Part shown: positions 28,503-38,771 of the stretch, in pieces
Numbering within the stretch: the first letter of the stretch is position 1
Layout of the letters: every line of letters begins with the position of its first letter
Source of the DNA: Lachnospiraceae bacterium
GTDB taxonomy: Bacteria > Bacillota > Clostridia > Lachnospirales > Lachnospiraceae
Reading direction: 5' to 3'
Assembly: GCA_021442455.1 (NCBI GenBank)
Contig: JABUSY010000023.1
Location: forward strand, 1 to 50,916
DNA: 50,916 nucleotides
Position numbers and translations under genes: made by a program
The notes under the pieces: model-generated
The model's database searches: none
What the model was told of the DNA's origin: nothing
Seen by the model: the letters and a program-made list of their open reading frames with translations, nothing else

Positions 28503-30065
28503 CTATGCCGCCAGATATTGTGCAATTATATTCCAAACAGACGCCCGTTCCAATCCAAGCCTCCACCCTGCAACACCTGCTAGATTATATCGAGTAATAA
28601 GTTTCATTTTTGCTTCTACAGATTGCTCATCTTCCAGCCAGATGCTGTACCTCACACTTTCTTCTTCTACGCTTCCTACCTTCTGTCCCACAGATGCGTC
28701 CCATGTGGTGACAATCCCATGCCTTTCCACAAAAGCAGCCGCAGCATCCATATCCAGAACTTTGCTCTTGGTCATAGAAGTATCAATGGTCTCTACCCAA
28801 CTTCTGGTATAAAACGGAATCGCATTAATCACCTGCTCCGCGGAAACTTCCTTGAGCGTATCCTGAATTCCTTGTTCTACGAACGGCAAAGACGCTACTG
28901 AACCAATTTTTTTCGAAGATGCCGTATGTTCATCATATCCCATGATAATTAAATAATCAACTGTCTTAGCCTGTTCAGCTCGTTTATAATATTCCGTATA
29001 AATCGGCACAAAATTATTTGTAGAAACCACCAAATTCTGCGCATGAGCTGCTATACACAATTCTTTAAGAAACTGGAGATACTGAGGCGCGCTGTCCTCC
29101 TTGATAAATTCAAAATCTACATTAATACCATCCATGTGACTGTCCGCTGCAATCTGCAGCAGCTGTTGAACGATATTAGCTCTAGCAGATGCACCTGCCA
29201 GCACTTCTCCCGTTCTTATTGAACTCTTATTCACATCATCCAGCATTCCCCATACCTGAAGTCCTGCGGCGTGGGCCTGCTCCACATACGCCTTATCAGC
29301 ATAGGAAAGCAAATTCCCTTGTTCATCTGCCAAAGAAAACCATGTGGGCGATATAGTATTCAAACCCGCTGCCTCCGAAATACGCTCACTCAAAGATTCT
29401 TTCCCCTCTTGAGAATTCACATAATGCCATCCAAGACTGATTTTATAATCCATAGAAATTTTTTGGAACTGAAACCGCGCATCCGTTATATGTGAAAGAG
29501 TGGCATCATTATTTTGCATAAAACTTCCTTTTGGCACATAACCTATATAACCATCAGTGGTAGACACACGACAGCAGTTTTGTAAATCTTCCAGTAAGAC
29601 CATTGTATCCCCTTTTTTTACCTCCGTCAGAATCTCACTATTGCACCATTCTCTGTATCGAAGTTCACTATCCTCTGTCATAGTTCCGACAATTACCCCA
29701 TTCCAATAAGTTCTGGCCACAACCCGGTATGGTTCTTTCAGAATGTTCATATCTATATCCGAATTTTTTCTAATACAAGTGGCAGAAATATAAGGCACTC
29801 CGTTTTCATCCAGAATCACCGCATCACTCCCGTCTTTCGGTGTCCAAATATTTGTCTCTGCCGGTAATGTAAGCAGCAGTCTAGAATCAGAGGCTTCCCA
29901 ATAATAACCACTATTCAAATAATTCCAGACTGTCGTATAATCAATATATACTTCTCCGTCTATCAGTAGTCCTTTTTCTTTCAACACTTCATCATTAACA
30001 ATCAAAGCCACCTGTGTTTTGGAAGACAGGCCATAATATTCACTCTTATTCATTTTTCCACTCAT
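28503..30065 (-). CDS. SH3 and GH18-domain envelope glycoside hydrolase
   Basis: A 520-residue open frame: an N-terminal copper-amine-oxidase-like beta domain (about 15-100), a bacterial SH3 domain (about 143-180, ILTEVKKGDTMVLL ... GYIGYV), then a GH18 barrel (about 205-515). The catalytic motif DGINVDFE is at 312-319 with Glu319 as acid/base, and DYLIIMGYDEH and GVAGWRLGLE follow. Such proteins (SleL/YaaH-like) cleave GlcNAc linkages in peptidoglycan. The frame's first ATG (30065) has no ribosome site. The membrane anchor that belongs in front is encoded just upstream but separated from its own start by a frameshift in a nine-A run (30146-30154). As written, the protein would be untethered and perhaps poorly made. 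Confidence 0.85.
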   Translation of the reverse strand: MSGKMNKSEYYGLSSKTQVALIVNDEVLKEKGLLIDGEVYIDYTTVWNYLNSGYYWEASDSRLLLTLPAETNIWTPKDGSDAVILDENGVPYISATCIRKNSDIDMNILKEPYRVVARTYWNGVIVGTMTEDSELRYREWCNSEILTEVKKGDTMVLLEDLQNCCRVSTTDGYIGYVPKGSFMQNNDATLSHITDARFQFQKISMDYKISLGWHYVNSQEGKESLSERISEAAGLNTISPTWFSLADEQGNLLSYADKAYVEQAHAAGLQVWGMLDDVNKSSIRTGEVLAGASARANIVQQLLQIAADSHMDGINVDFEFIKEDSAPQYLQFLKELCIAAHAQNLVVSTNNFVPIYTEYYKRAEQAKTVDYLIIMGYDEHTASSKKIGSVASLPFVEQGIQDTLKEVSAEQVINAIPFYTRSWVETIDTSMTKSKVLDMDAAAAFVERHGIVTTWDASVGQKVGSVEEESVRYSIWLEDEQSVEAKMKLITRYNLAGVAGWRLGLERASVWNIIAQYLAA

Positions 30066-30172
30066 AAGTGAATAACAATTAATAAAAAATCCACCAATGT
30101 CTATAATTGCTGCAATAATAATCAGACAAATAACGATCAGCAGCGTTTTTTTTTCATTCCTTAATGCCTCCT
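30066..30172 (-). pseudogene. Frame-shifted start and membrane anchor of the GH18 gene
   Basis: AGGAGG (30172-30167) stands 9 bases before ATG 30157, which is followed by nine A and then CGCTGCTGA, so the start frame reads M-K-K-K-R-C-stop. One base out of phase, directly continuous with the GH18 frame, the DNA reads TLLIVICLIIIAAIIDIGG then FFINCYSL, a clear signal-anchor helix. Ten A (or seven) would restore a single 550-residue gene. Alternatives are real mutation, rescue by transcriptional slippage on the A-run, or a sequencing miscount. Confidence 0.8.
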
Positions 30173-30730
30173 AAATTACTACTCAATTACCATTTTAACA
30201 TTAAAATTATCTGACATCAATTGAAAGACTATTTTTTCGACATAAATTTCAATTTAATGTCCTTCGGTAGGTAGAGACTTTTTTCCCTGCCTAACGGACC
30301 ATTTATCAATAACGACACAGACATCTACAATTGACTTCATCTCCCTTTCAGAAAGAGACCAATATCATTAATAACTCTGTCTCTAGATTTCGCTTTATGT
30401 TTCTTTTTATATTTAGTTATACTTGAAGTTGTGTCATGATAACAGAAAGGCATATGATTACTTTTGTAATTTGACAATATTTTATCACTGTTGTAATAAA
30501 GATACGTTCAGAATACTGATTATGTTTGTACTTAAAGGTAATTAAAGAAAATTCGTAGAAAGCTGTTCTGAATTGTTCAGGTCAAATTATAGAACTATAT
30601 ATATCACTTAATCATACTAACAGCCCTTTCTGAAACAGATATCTAATATATCATTTCTAAATTGTACTTTCATGACCATTATCAGAAATTGCCAGCACAT
30701 TTTACAATTTTAAAAAACTCTGTGAAATTC
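30173..30730. other. 0.56-kb divergent intergenic region
   Basis: It lies between the GH18 gene (minus) and the mecA promoter (plus). A second possible plus-strand promoter is TTGACA at 30471-30476 with TAATAA 17 bases later (30494-30499). No gene is seen. Confidence 0.5.
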
Positions 30731-30760
30731 TTTACATCATCAATCCTTTTGGTATATACT
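30731..30760 (+). promoter_or_regulatory. Promoter of mecA
   Basis: TTTACA (30731-30736) and TATACT (30755-30760) with an 18-base spacer, about 105 bases before the mecA start. Confidence 0.65.
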
Positions 30761-30864
30761 ATTTATGTTATAAGATCTCTTGTATCGCATATAAGGAACA
30801 TAGCTAAGTGTATCTTCTAAAGACAAAGTTTCTTCTTAAATACTAAAGAAGGAGATATAATAAA

Positions 30865-31620
30865 ATGAAGATTGAAAAAATTAATGACAGCCAAATTCGC
30901 TGTACCTTAACAAGCGACGATTTAGCAAGCCGCAAAATTAAACTCAGTGAATTGGCTTACGGTACCGAAAAAGCAAAAATTTTATTTCAAGATATGATGC
31001 AACAAGCTCATTATGAATTTGGTTTTGAATCTGACAACTCGCCTTTGATGATAGAGGCGATTCCTGTAGCATCAGACAGCATTGTACTGATCATCACAAA
31101 GGTGGAAAATCCGGAGGAATTAGACACACGCTTTTCTAAATTTTCACCTTTCGATGACGAATCAGGTACAACAAAGGAAACTCAGTTTTCTGGAGCAGAT
31201 GATCTCGTAGATCTCTTTCATAAGATTTATGAAGCGAAGAATAAACTACAGAACAGTAGTATCAGAAAAGATACGAAAAAATCTTCCAATCAAAAAGCGA
31301 CTCAGGATACAGAGAAGATAACAGTCAATCTGGTCCAGACGTTCCGCTTCTGTTCCTTAGATGATGCTATCTTGGCAGCTCACAGCTTGAATCACTTTTA
31401 TTCCGGCAAAAATTCACTGTATAAAAACAAGAAGCTTGGCAGCTACCAACTAGTAGTTCACCAGTCCAACTGTACTCCGGAGGCCTTCAATAAGGTTTGC
31501 AATATTCTTTCGGAGTATGGGACAAATGAAACCTTTTCCGTTGCCGGAGAAGCCTATTTGCTGGAACATGGAAATGTTCTGATCAAAGATACTGCTCTTC
31601 AAAACCTGGCGAATGTATGA
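30865..31620 (+). CDS. mecA: Adaptor protein MecA
   Basis: A 251-residue MecA. The N-terminal substrate-recognition domain (MKIEKINDSQIRCTLTSDDL, IKLSELAYGTEKAK, LFQDMMQQA, FESDNSPLMIEAIP) is followed by a polar linker (about 90-150) and the C-terminal ClpC-binding domain with FRFCSLDDAILAAH, NSLYKNKKLGSYQLVVH and LSEYG. It delivers proteins such as ComK-type regulators to the ClpC AAA+ unfoldase. GAAGGAG lies 10 bases before ATG. It is monocistronic, with its own promoter, and converges on the murB region. It is kept although sporulation genes are gone, suggesting a role in general protein turnover. Confidence 0.93.
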   Translation: MKIEKINDSQIRCTLTSDDLASRKIKLSELAYGTEKAKILFQDMMQQAHYEFGFESDNSPLMIEAIPVASDSIVLIITKVENPEELDTRFSKFSPFDDESGTTKETQFSGADDLVDLFHKIYEAKNKLQNSSIRKDTKKSSNQKATQDTEKITVNLVQTFRFCSLDDAILAAHSLNHFYSGKNSLYKNKKLGSYQLVVHQSNCTPEAFNKVCNILSEYGTNETFSVAGEAYLLEHGNVLIKDTALQNLANV

Positions 31621-33279
31621 TCCGTTATTAAAAGTTTTATATTTTCAGTATCAACAAGGAAAATTGTACCTAATAAATATTTTACCTTCCGGCAGTCTCA
31701 ATTTTACAAAAATGCAATATTTATTATGCACAGATATAATAAATTATGCTATTAATCTATAGCATGAGTAAGGTACAGAAGAAAGAAAAATAAAAAATAT
31801 CCTCATCGCGTGCTTGCAAATGCTTCCTAATTAGGCACTCTAACTGACACACTTGATTACAATATATCTACAGAACAGTTACGAGACAACCTTCATGTTC
31901 ATAAGTCTGGTAAGTACAGAACTTAACTTATAAGTCTTTCTGTCAGGCTATTGCTGTATATTTTATAATGTTTCTCTATTGTCCAAGAATTTTATGGCCA
32001 AGAAGACGCTGCTCATGAAGAGCAGCACTTTTCATCATCTCGCAACTCAAGAAAGTCCGAACTATATACTCAAGATAATTGAGAAACTCTTTATTCTTAT
32101 TCTAGCTAAAATTCTTGGACAACAGTATACTCGAAAAAAACCAACTTCCTCCATGTATTTGCTTTCTCAGCAAATAACATAGTGAATAGCAAACGCTTGT
32201 AAATAATATCATCTCTGAAAAGATCAGAAGTATAGGACAGAATATTCATCTATATATTCAACAAACAATAAACAATAGGTATTCTGATCGATTAAAAGCT
32301 GCACATCAGCATTTTCTGCTATATCATAAAACTGTTTCTATTGCAAACAGATAATTCAACAATTTTTCAAGCTTCTGTATAATCCAAACCATTTCACAGA
32401 CAATTGTATGGAAATCGACAAAGAAGCATCCATAAATCACCTTACCTTGTGCACACTTCTTGAACCTGAATTACAGAAACTTTCAGAAGTAGTCTTGATC
32501 ATTGCCAACATGATAATACCATATTTATTTTATGTAACTATCTCATTGATAAATACTTTATTTTACTTGATATTCCGCAAGATCTTTTTAAATTTTTATA
32601 AAAGTAAATATTTATCTACCATTCAGACATTGTTCTTTACATGTGGATACAGTAGTATATTCATCCTTTATTGTTGCGCACCTGCCCATCTTACCTAGAA
32701 AATATTTCTATTGACTTCACCGAAAAATATATTATTTTACATTCTTTTTCTCACTATCTTCTTATTTGATATACTGATCTTTAATTCACATGACACATTT
32801 TCTAAGATTCTCAATCCTCCGCTATAACTTTCATTCACAAGCATCACCGATCGATGCTTTCCTACTTTACAACCATTGAAAATTACCAGCTGCTGTTTCT
32901 TCCCTTCTTAAATACAACTCGGAATCAGGGAACGTATCATATCCACAAATTTACCAAAATCGCTTCAAACTTGATCAAAACATCATCTCCGCAATAGGAA
33001 TGCGAAAAAAAGCGTAAAACAAACACTAAAAATAAGAAGGGACCCTATATTTAAATTTAAACGATATGATTATTACTATGAAACTTTTGAATTCCTGGTT
33101 CTGGATCAAGATTTTAGCCAGTTCTAATTTCAGTTCTCTAATTAGCAACTAGCTGGCATCTATGTTATAATTTCCCTGTAACTTTAAAAATTCTAACTGC
33201 TTTCTTTTTCCTTCTGTATGTTCACTCTCTTCCAGTTCTTTATTTAACAGCACAGTGACATAAAAAATTTATTAATGGC
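31621..33279. other. 1.7-kb region, probable rapZ/whiA remains
   Basis: In Clostridia murB is followed by rapZ and whiA. The whole gap 31621-33485 is about the length of those two genes, and the rapZ start is readable at its right end. I could not recognise whiA sequence here. The inverted-repeat element at 31979-32122 lies inside. No intact gene is seen. Confidence 0.45.
31979..32122. repeat. 144-bp element with perfect 16-bp terminal inverted repeats
   Basis: Bases 31979-31994 (ttgtccaagaatttta) are the exact reverse complement of 32107-32122. Inside, GCTGCTC and GAGCAGC form a 7-bp hairpin with a 5-base loop (about 32008-32026), followed by a short T-run. It resembles either a structured RNA with a long closing stem or a MITE-like insertion. 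I see no target-site duplication, and no second copy in this window. Confidence 0.8.
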
Positions 33280-33464
33280 GCTTCACCAGTGTTTCGTCAT
33301 CGACATTCAGGAGCAAAATCTCAGACTGTATTTCTAATAGCCAAACTTTTTTTCAAGAGAAATTTAAAAATTTTATCCATTCAAAAATATGCTGCATCCT
33401 CCAACATCTTCAACATTGCGCTCTTTCCTTCGGTGAATATTCCTTTTACAATCACAAAACGCAT
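33280..33464 (-). pseudogene. rapZ: rapZ relic (RNase adaptor / P-loop protein)
   Basis: Starting 22 bases after the murB stop, the minus strand reads MRFVIVKGIFTEGKS then MLKMLEDAAYF before a stop. This is RapZ's N-terminus (MRFVIVTGMSGAGKS, LKxLEDxGYFCVDN) with its Walker A loop mutated. Near 33280-33305 DDETLVKR appears where RapZ has DxxDEVLVKRYKETRR; it lies about 130 bases too close to the start, so there is an internal deletion. RapZ binds nucleotides and in some bacteria controls GlcN-6-P synthesis. murB-rapZ-whiA is a conserved clostridial order. Confidence 0.8.
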
Positions 33465-33485
33465 CAGCATTCCCCGAATCTTTTA

Positions 33486-34400
33486 TTAAAATTCCCCCAG
33501 AAACTCAACCTCCGGTTCCAGGCGAAGACGAAACTTTACCCAAACGGTTTCCTGTATCAGCTTTATCAGTTTCATCACATCATAAGCCGTAGCATCACTA
33601 ACATTAATCACAAAACCAAAATGCTTCTCTGACACCATAGCTCCACCTACACGTACTCCCTGTAAACCTGCCTCCATAATCAGTTTTCCTACAAAATGGC
33701 CCTTCGGGTGTTTGAAGATACTGCCCGCACTAGGAAATTCCAGAGGTTGTTTGGCACACCGGGTTTCTTTCAGCTTTCCCATTCTTCGCCTGATCTTTTC
33801 TTGTTCACCATAATCCAGAAGAAGCTCTGCCTCTACAACAATCCAGTCTCTCTGTTTTAATAGATTACTAGTACGGTATCCCATCTCCAACTCTTCTGCA
33901 CTCAAATGATGAGCAACACCTTCCTGGTCCAGAACTGTCACTCCTGATAGGACATCTTTCATTTCGCCACCATATGCTCCTGCATTCATAACTACTGCCC
34001 CACCCAACGTACCTGGAATTCCTGAAGAAAACTCTAATCCTGTTAAACAATTTTCGCAAGCCATACTGGCCAAGTGTGATAGCAAGATCCCAGCTTCTGC
34101 CGTGATACGTTTTCCATCTATCATAACTTTCTGAAAGTTTTTGAAAATTTGTATAATCACACCTCGATAGCCATGGTCACTCACCAATAGATTGCTACCA
34201 TTGCCCATTATAAACCAGGAAAGACTCTTTTCTTGACACAGCGCCAGCGCCTGACACAGCTGCTGCTTTGAATCAGGATAGATAAAGTAATCTGCTGGCC
34301 CTCCGATACGGAAACTGGTATGTTTTTTCATAAGTTCATCAACCAGCACATAGGACCTTCCCAAAATTTCACAAAACCGTTTGTAGATTGTTTCCTCCAT
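33486..34400 (-). CDS. murB: UDP-N-acetylmuramate dehydrogenase MurB
   Basis: A 304-residue FAD enzyme reducing UDP-GlcNAc-enolpyruvate to UDP-MurNAc in peptidoglycan synthesis. It has the FAD domain motifs MKKHTSFRIGGPADYF, GNGSNLLVSD and SGIPGTLGGAVVMNAGAYG, then GYRTS. The proton-donor serine is Ser227 in AGSIFKHP, followed by GHFVGKLIMEAGLQG and the C-terminal Glu in EPEVEFLG. It is a type II-like short MurB. I start at ATG 34400 because GGAGAG is 7 bases upstream. The longer open frame (to 34466) would run through the promoter boxes at 34434-34462. It is followed by a dead rapZ. Confidence 0.95.
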   Translation of the reverse strand: MEETIYKRFCEILGRSYVLVDELMKKHTSFRIGGPADYFIYPDSKQQLCQALALCQEKSLSWFIMGNGSNLLVSDHGYRGVIIQIFKNFQKVMIDGKRITAEAGILLSHLASMACENCLTGLEFSSGIPGTLGGAVVMNAGAYGGEMKDVLSGVTVLDQEGVAHHLSAEELEMGYRTSNLLKQRDWIVVEAELLLDYGEQEKIRRRMGKLKETRCAKQPLEFPSAGSIFKHPKGHFVGKLIMEAGLQGVRVGGAMVSEKHFGFVINVSDATAYDVMKLIKLIQETVWVKFRLRLEPEVEFLGEF

Positions 34401-34433
34401 GAATATACTCTCTCCACATTTTCCTTTTATATA

Positions 34434-34462
34434 ATTATACAATCTACTGATTGAAATTACAA
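34434..34462 (-). promoter_or_regulatory. Promoter of murB
   Basis: TTGTAA (34462-34457), 17-base spacer, perfect TATAAT (34439-34434), placing the transcript start about 27 bases before ATG 34400. Confidence 0.75.
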
Positions 34463-37400
34463 TCACGATTATGTGAAAAGTACTTTATCATTCAAAACGT
34501 TTCCTTCTCTTAGCGTAGTTTTCAATTCCTGCGATTGGCCACTTCAGGATTATGCTTTTTCTTCAGCAAAAAGGCGCCTAATACTTCAGTAACCGTAAGA
34601 TCTTCTTGATACTCCTCCATATCCACGCTCAAAGAAAAATCCCCAGTGGTTTTTTAATGTAAACATAAAAACTTATGTACATCAGCTTTTTTTCTGTTTA
34701 TGTGTTCCAACATATATATTCAAAAGAAAGATCACGGCAAAAATTGCCAGATTGACCATTACTCAGCGGAACACCACTTCGTTGTTATCTGTTCGTCACA
34801 ACTGATCAATCGTACTTTCAATAATTTCTCTTCTTCCAGATACATAGCAGATAAACATGCTGGTAGATCTGACATCCTTGATCGTACTATTTATGCATAA
34901 CTATATCAGTATCAGGTGAAAAATCATAACTTTTTCCTAATAATACACCATACCAGAACTTCCAGCTTCTCCAGGACATTCTGTATCTGGTTCTCAAACC
35001 TATAGAGCTTAGGTTTTCAAATGACGCAGAATATTTTCCTTAATACCTAACTACATGATATTTGTCAGAGAAATTATGCCTGTATGAGCAATTACCTGAA
35101 ATTGATATAAAACTGATAACTGCTCTGTACAAACTGGCTCAAAAAGTCTTTCAGAATTCCATATGGATTCACAATCCAGAATATGTAATACTTTCTACTA
35201 GGATAAATCAGATACGATTGCACCTATACAATCCGCAAACCATCTGCCAGTAGCACTGATAAAAACCTAATGTTTTTAATGATTGTGACACTTTTAAGTA
35301 CACTTCTCCGGAATATTGCATGGATTACGATAACGAAATTCTGATCATCTACATGCGTTTGTTTGACTATTTTAGAAAAGATATTGAAAGAATCATCACC
35401 GACAAAAATTTAAAATTCAACTTCGACACGACGACTCTTCTAGTATTTTTTATAAATTTCAGGGAAGACACTGAGAAATACAAATATGCAAAAATTCCTG
35501 AATAGAGCAACTTAGCAGACTTTTTCCTCCTTACACTGGAAATCTGAAAATAAATACTACTCTATGCATGGAAAACCCTTTGACGAATATATTCTTGAAC
35601 TTATATCCAAACACCAGCCCAAAACGTCAAGCTGCACATGGCGAATTATGAAAGTATGTTCTTCGATCACTACATAGCAAATTTTCTAACTATGAACTAT
35701 CAGAACAAGTGGGTTATTAATAAAATGCCTAAATTTTCTATATTGTCCATGGAAAATCTGCTGAACCCTTCTATCAGCACTGAACTGTTCGACTTCTTTG
35801 AGTTTCTCACTTACTATTAAGAAGGAAAACATTCTCTTCCTATAATATAATAATACGCAGCTTCATTCTACATAACGACTGTTCAAATTCTAAAATGTGC
35901 CTCTTGAAGAACGTTTTGATAAACAGGAGACGGATGCTTTTCTATATACGGATGTTTCTCACCCTCAATAATATAACCAGTTTCACGTATTTTCAACATA
36001 CTATCGCACCATGAGGTATTTCGTATTACATGACAATAAAACTGCAAATGCCATTGGAAGATTTGTACACTCACCACAGTACCTTGAAATCCAGAATTAC
36101 AACGATTCTTGATGTTGTATTTTTTATTAAAATCATTATACACCTGCTTGAAATCGACATAAAAAAAGAGATAACATTGAAGCTGAATATTGATTTTTTA
36201 GCAGAGAATCTATCCTTTCTTGTAACAAATACAACCAGAACAATGTATTTTACCGTACACAAACGAGCATCAGCCAAAAAACTGTACAAATACTTCTAAC
36301 AGCAACGCTTGAAAAAATGCTCTATATTGCTCGAAATCAACTTTGGTTTACTGTTTTTTTAACCTGTTCCACCTATATTCCGCTCTTGAAATAAGGAGCT
36401 GGCTGAACTAGATTAAACGTATCTATCAGGATGATATGATAGTATGTACGATTAATCTGATCCGCCACAGTGCCTATCGCCTGTCGCTCTCTTCAATAAG
36501 TAAAGTATCCCATATTTCAGGCACTAGATGAATCTAAAAGATACGACATGAGATCTGAAGATCCGCCCAAGCATCCTAAAATACTAGCTGTAAAAAATTC
36601 AAACTATTTTGAAGATTGGAAAATTTACAAAGCAAAGAACAAGTTATATTTATCTTCTTTTTTACTGAAAAACTCTTCCTGAGTTTAGCACCTTCCCCTT
36701 TGCGAAGACCCAAAAGGAAATGACACTTTTCAGCTTTCATCATTAGTATAACCAGCCCAATAGAAACCCACTCGTGTCAGTTCAATTTCCTTGATTAAAA
36801 TTGCGAAAAAATCCATCTACTTCCACGAACCAGATCCAACAACTGACCTTCAACATATCGTCATCTATGAGAAAACGTTGAATTTTCCTCGTTATCATAT
36901 CCACCATGTTAAAAACGTACCTCATGGTGGATATTAAATTAATCCGCGGATTTCATCAATCAAATGCTTCTGTTCTAAAAGAGGTCTTCTACAAAAACGC
37001 CACAATGCAAAAATCTGTTGATAAATGATCCTCACTAGATCTGTATTTTGCTTTAGCAACAAATCTCTCGTTACTTTATCTCCCTGGTGTGTCTTCTCCT
37101 AATCAGGATAAGTATCTCATTTTATGCTTCATCTTTCACACAAAAATTCTGCTTCTACAGCCGACCCGCTTGTTCATATGGATTTCCATCCTCACCTCTG
37201 ACTGGGAGCCTACAGCGATCTCATTCAACAAGATTTCCATGAAGAACAAATTCTATACCGAATTGCTCCATTTCATATTTCGTGGTAAACAGCGGTTCCA
37301 TAAACCTTTTTCACGTCTGCTATCCCTTCCTTGTAATCAATTACTATCACATACAGCTAAACATGTCCCAAAACCTTATATTCAATGTGGATCTAATATA

Positions 37401-38771
37401 TCTCATTTTCTTATCCATAAATGATTTCGTTGGCATTCTCCTCAGATACATTCGTTTTCAGGTCACTACCTCTTCCAGCATTGAATGCATATACCTGCTA
37501 AAATCTACGACAAGCCCCCTAGCAACCCCCCTCATTGCCGGACCCCAGCTTTCAAATCATTTATATTTGTCTTTTTTGTATACGTATTTAAAAAGGCCGC
37601 TCTAAACTGTGAAATCAAAATATTTTCTTCAAAAAATTCTTTTCAACTTTCTTTTACCATTTACAATCTTCGTAACTCTGTCAAAATCCTCTTCATCTAC
37701 TGAATAGTCTGAAAAAACTTGCTCTTTTCCTGAGCAATCTTAAATTATACTATCTGATTTATCAAAAAATTATCGAAGAAAAAGTTACAGAAAGACAGAA
37801 AGCTTCCGATATCGCTTCTAAGCTTAACCGCTCTGCTCACATTATGCAATTTTTTTTCAAAACTTCCTTCGAAGCGCATAGCGATCTTCTTCCAGCTCTC
37901 CTCTGCCATCATTTATATGGGATTATTTCATCATTGTTGAGAACACATTTCACCTCCCCCTAAACATTATCGGACACCCCGTAGTTCCAAAGCGATTCAA
38001 GAATTTTTCTGCTGCTCTCAATCTATCAAATATCTGATCATCTGCAACAACATCCTTTTGTATTTCTCTATAATTATTCAAAAATATACGATTTTCATGT
38101 CCCTTTATATTTTTACTATCTATAGGTAATTGGCTATCCACTTTCATGTTCAGCAGGTCTATGTAATATTTCGCTATCATCGTTTTCAGAAATTTGAACA
38201 CTCCTCTACAATCTCTCCTGAAATATGTGGCAATCGTATTCGGTATATCGCTGCTGAAATAGCAGAAATAGACCTATAGGTCAGCACAGTAAAATCATCT
38301 CCATTGATAGCCTTCGTGTCTACCAATAAAAAGTCATGTCCATCCTGTAGACAAATTGTCCACCTGCGCATCATTCGGGAACTAATAGGCGGTTATAGCC
38401 TTTGAGCAGGTTCTCACAAAATATATCTATTGCTGCACGGACTTCGCTGTTACATGAGAGTATCAATTCGATGCTGAAGCTCCTCAATTTTCTCTGTTTA
38501 CATATCCATTGTATTGTTATAGGTTACACTAGCGTTTCGATTTACACTTTGTTTGACAGAATGGAACACCAGAAATTACATGACTAGGATACCGATTAAA
38601 ATACTCATAATAAGATTGATAATATCTGAAAATACAGATGTTTTTCGAAAGGCAACTATCTAAATCACTATCTCAAGGACATATGCCTCTTTATCCTTTT
38701 CTTCACTTTCTCTTGCCGAACATATAAAACTGCAGTAACCTTCCAATCATATTACACTACTCGTGTACCCG
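34463..38771. other. 4.3-kb region without a recognisable gene
   Basis: This would hold three or four genes. In Clostridia uvrC and hprK often lie upstream of murB, but I could not recognise either. A minus-strand stretch at about 34530-34640 (EEYQEDLTVTEVLGAFLLKK) and another at 37950-38370 (with HISGEIVEECSNF, DDQIFDRLRAAEKFLNRFG) look like former coding sequence of unknown family. There are no tRNAs, terminators or repeats that I could support. Confidence 0.45.

Noticed and set aside
31979-32122. Signal recognition particle RNA or 6S RNA
   Set aside because: The conserved SRP tetraloop region and the 6S bubble layout are not present.
34401-34466. Longer murB start at 34466
   Set aside because: The -10 and -35 boxes lie within this segment, and GGAGAG directs initiation at 34400, where relatives begin.
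37950-38374. Minus-strand open frames of 83 and 62 codons as genes
   Set aside because: They are in different frames, lack ribosome sites and match no family; at most they are relics.
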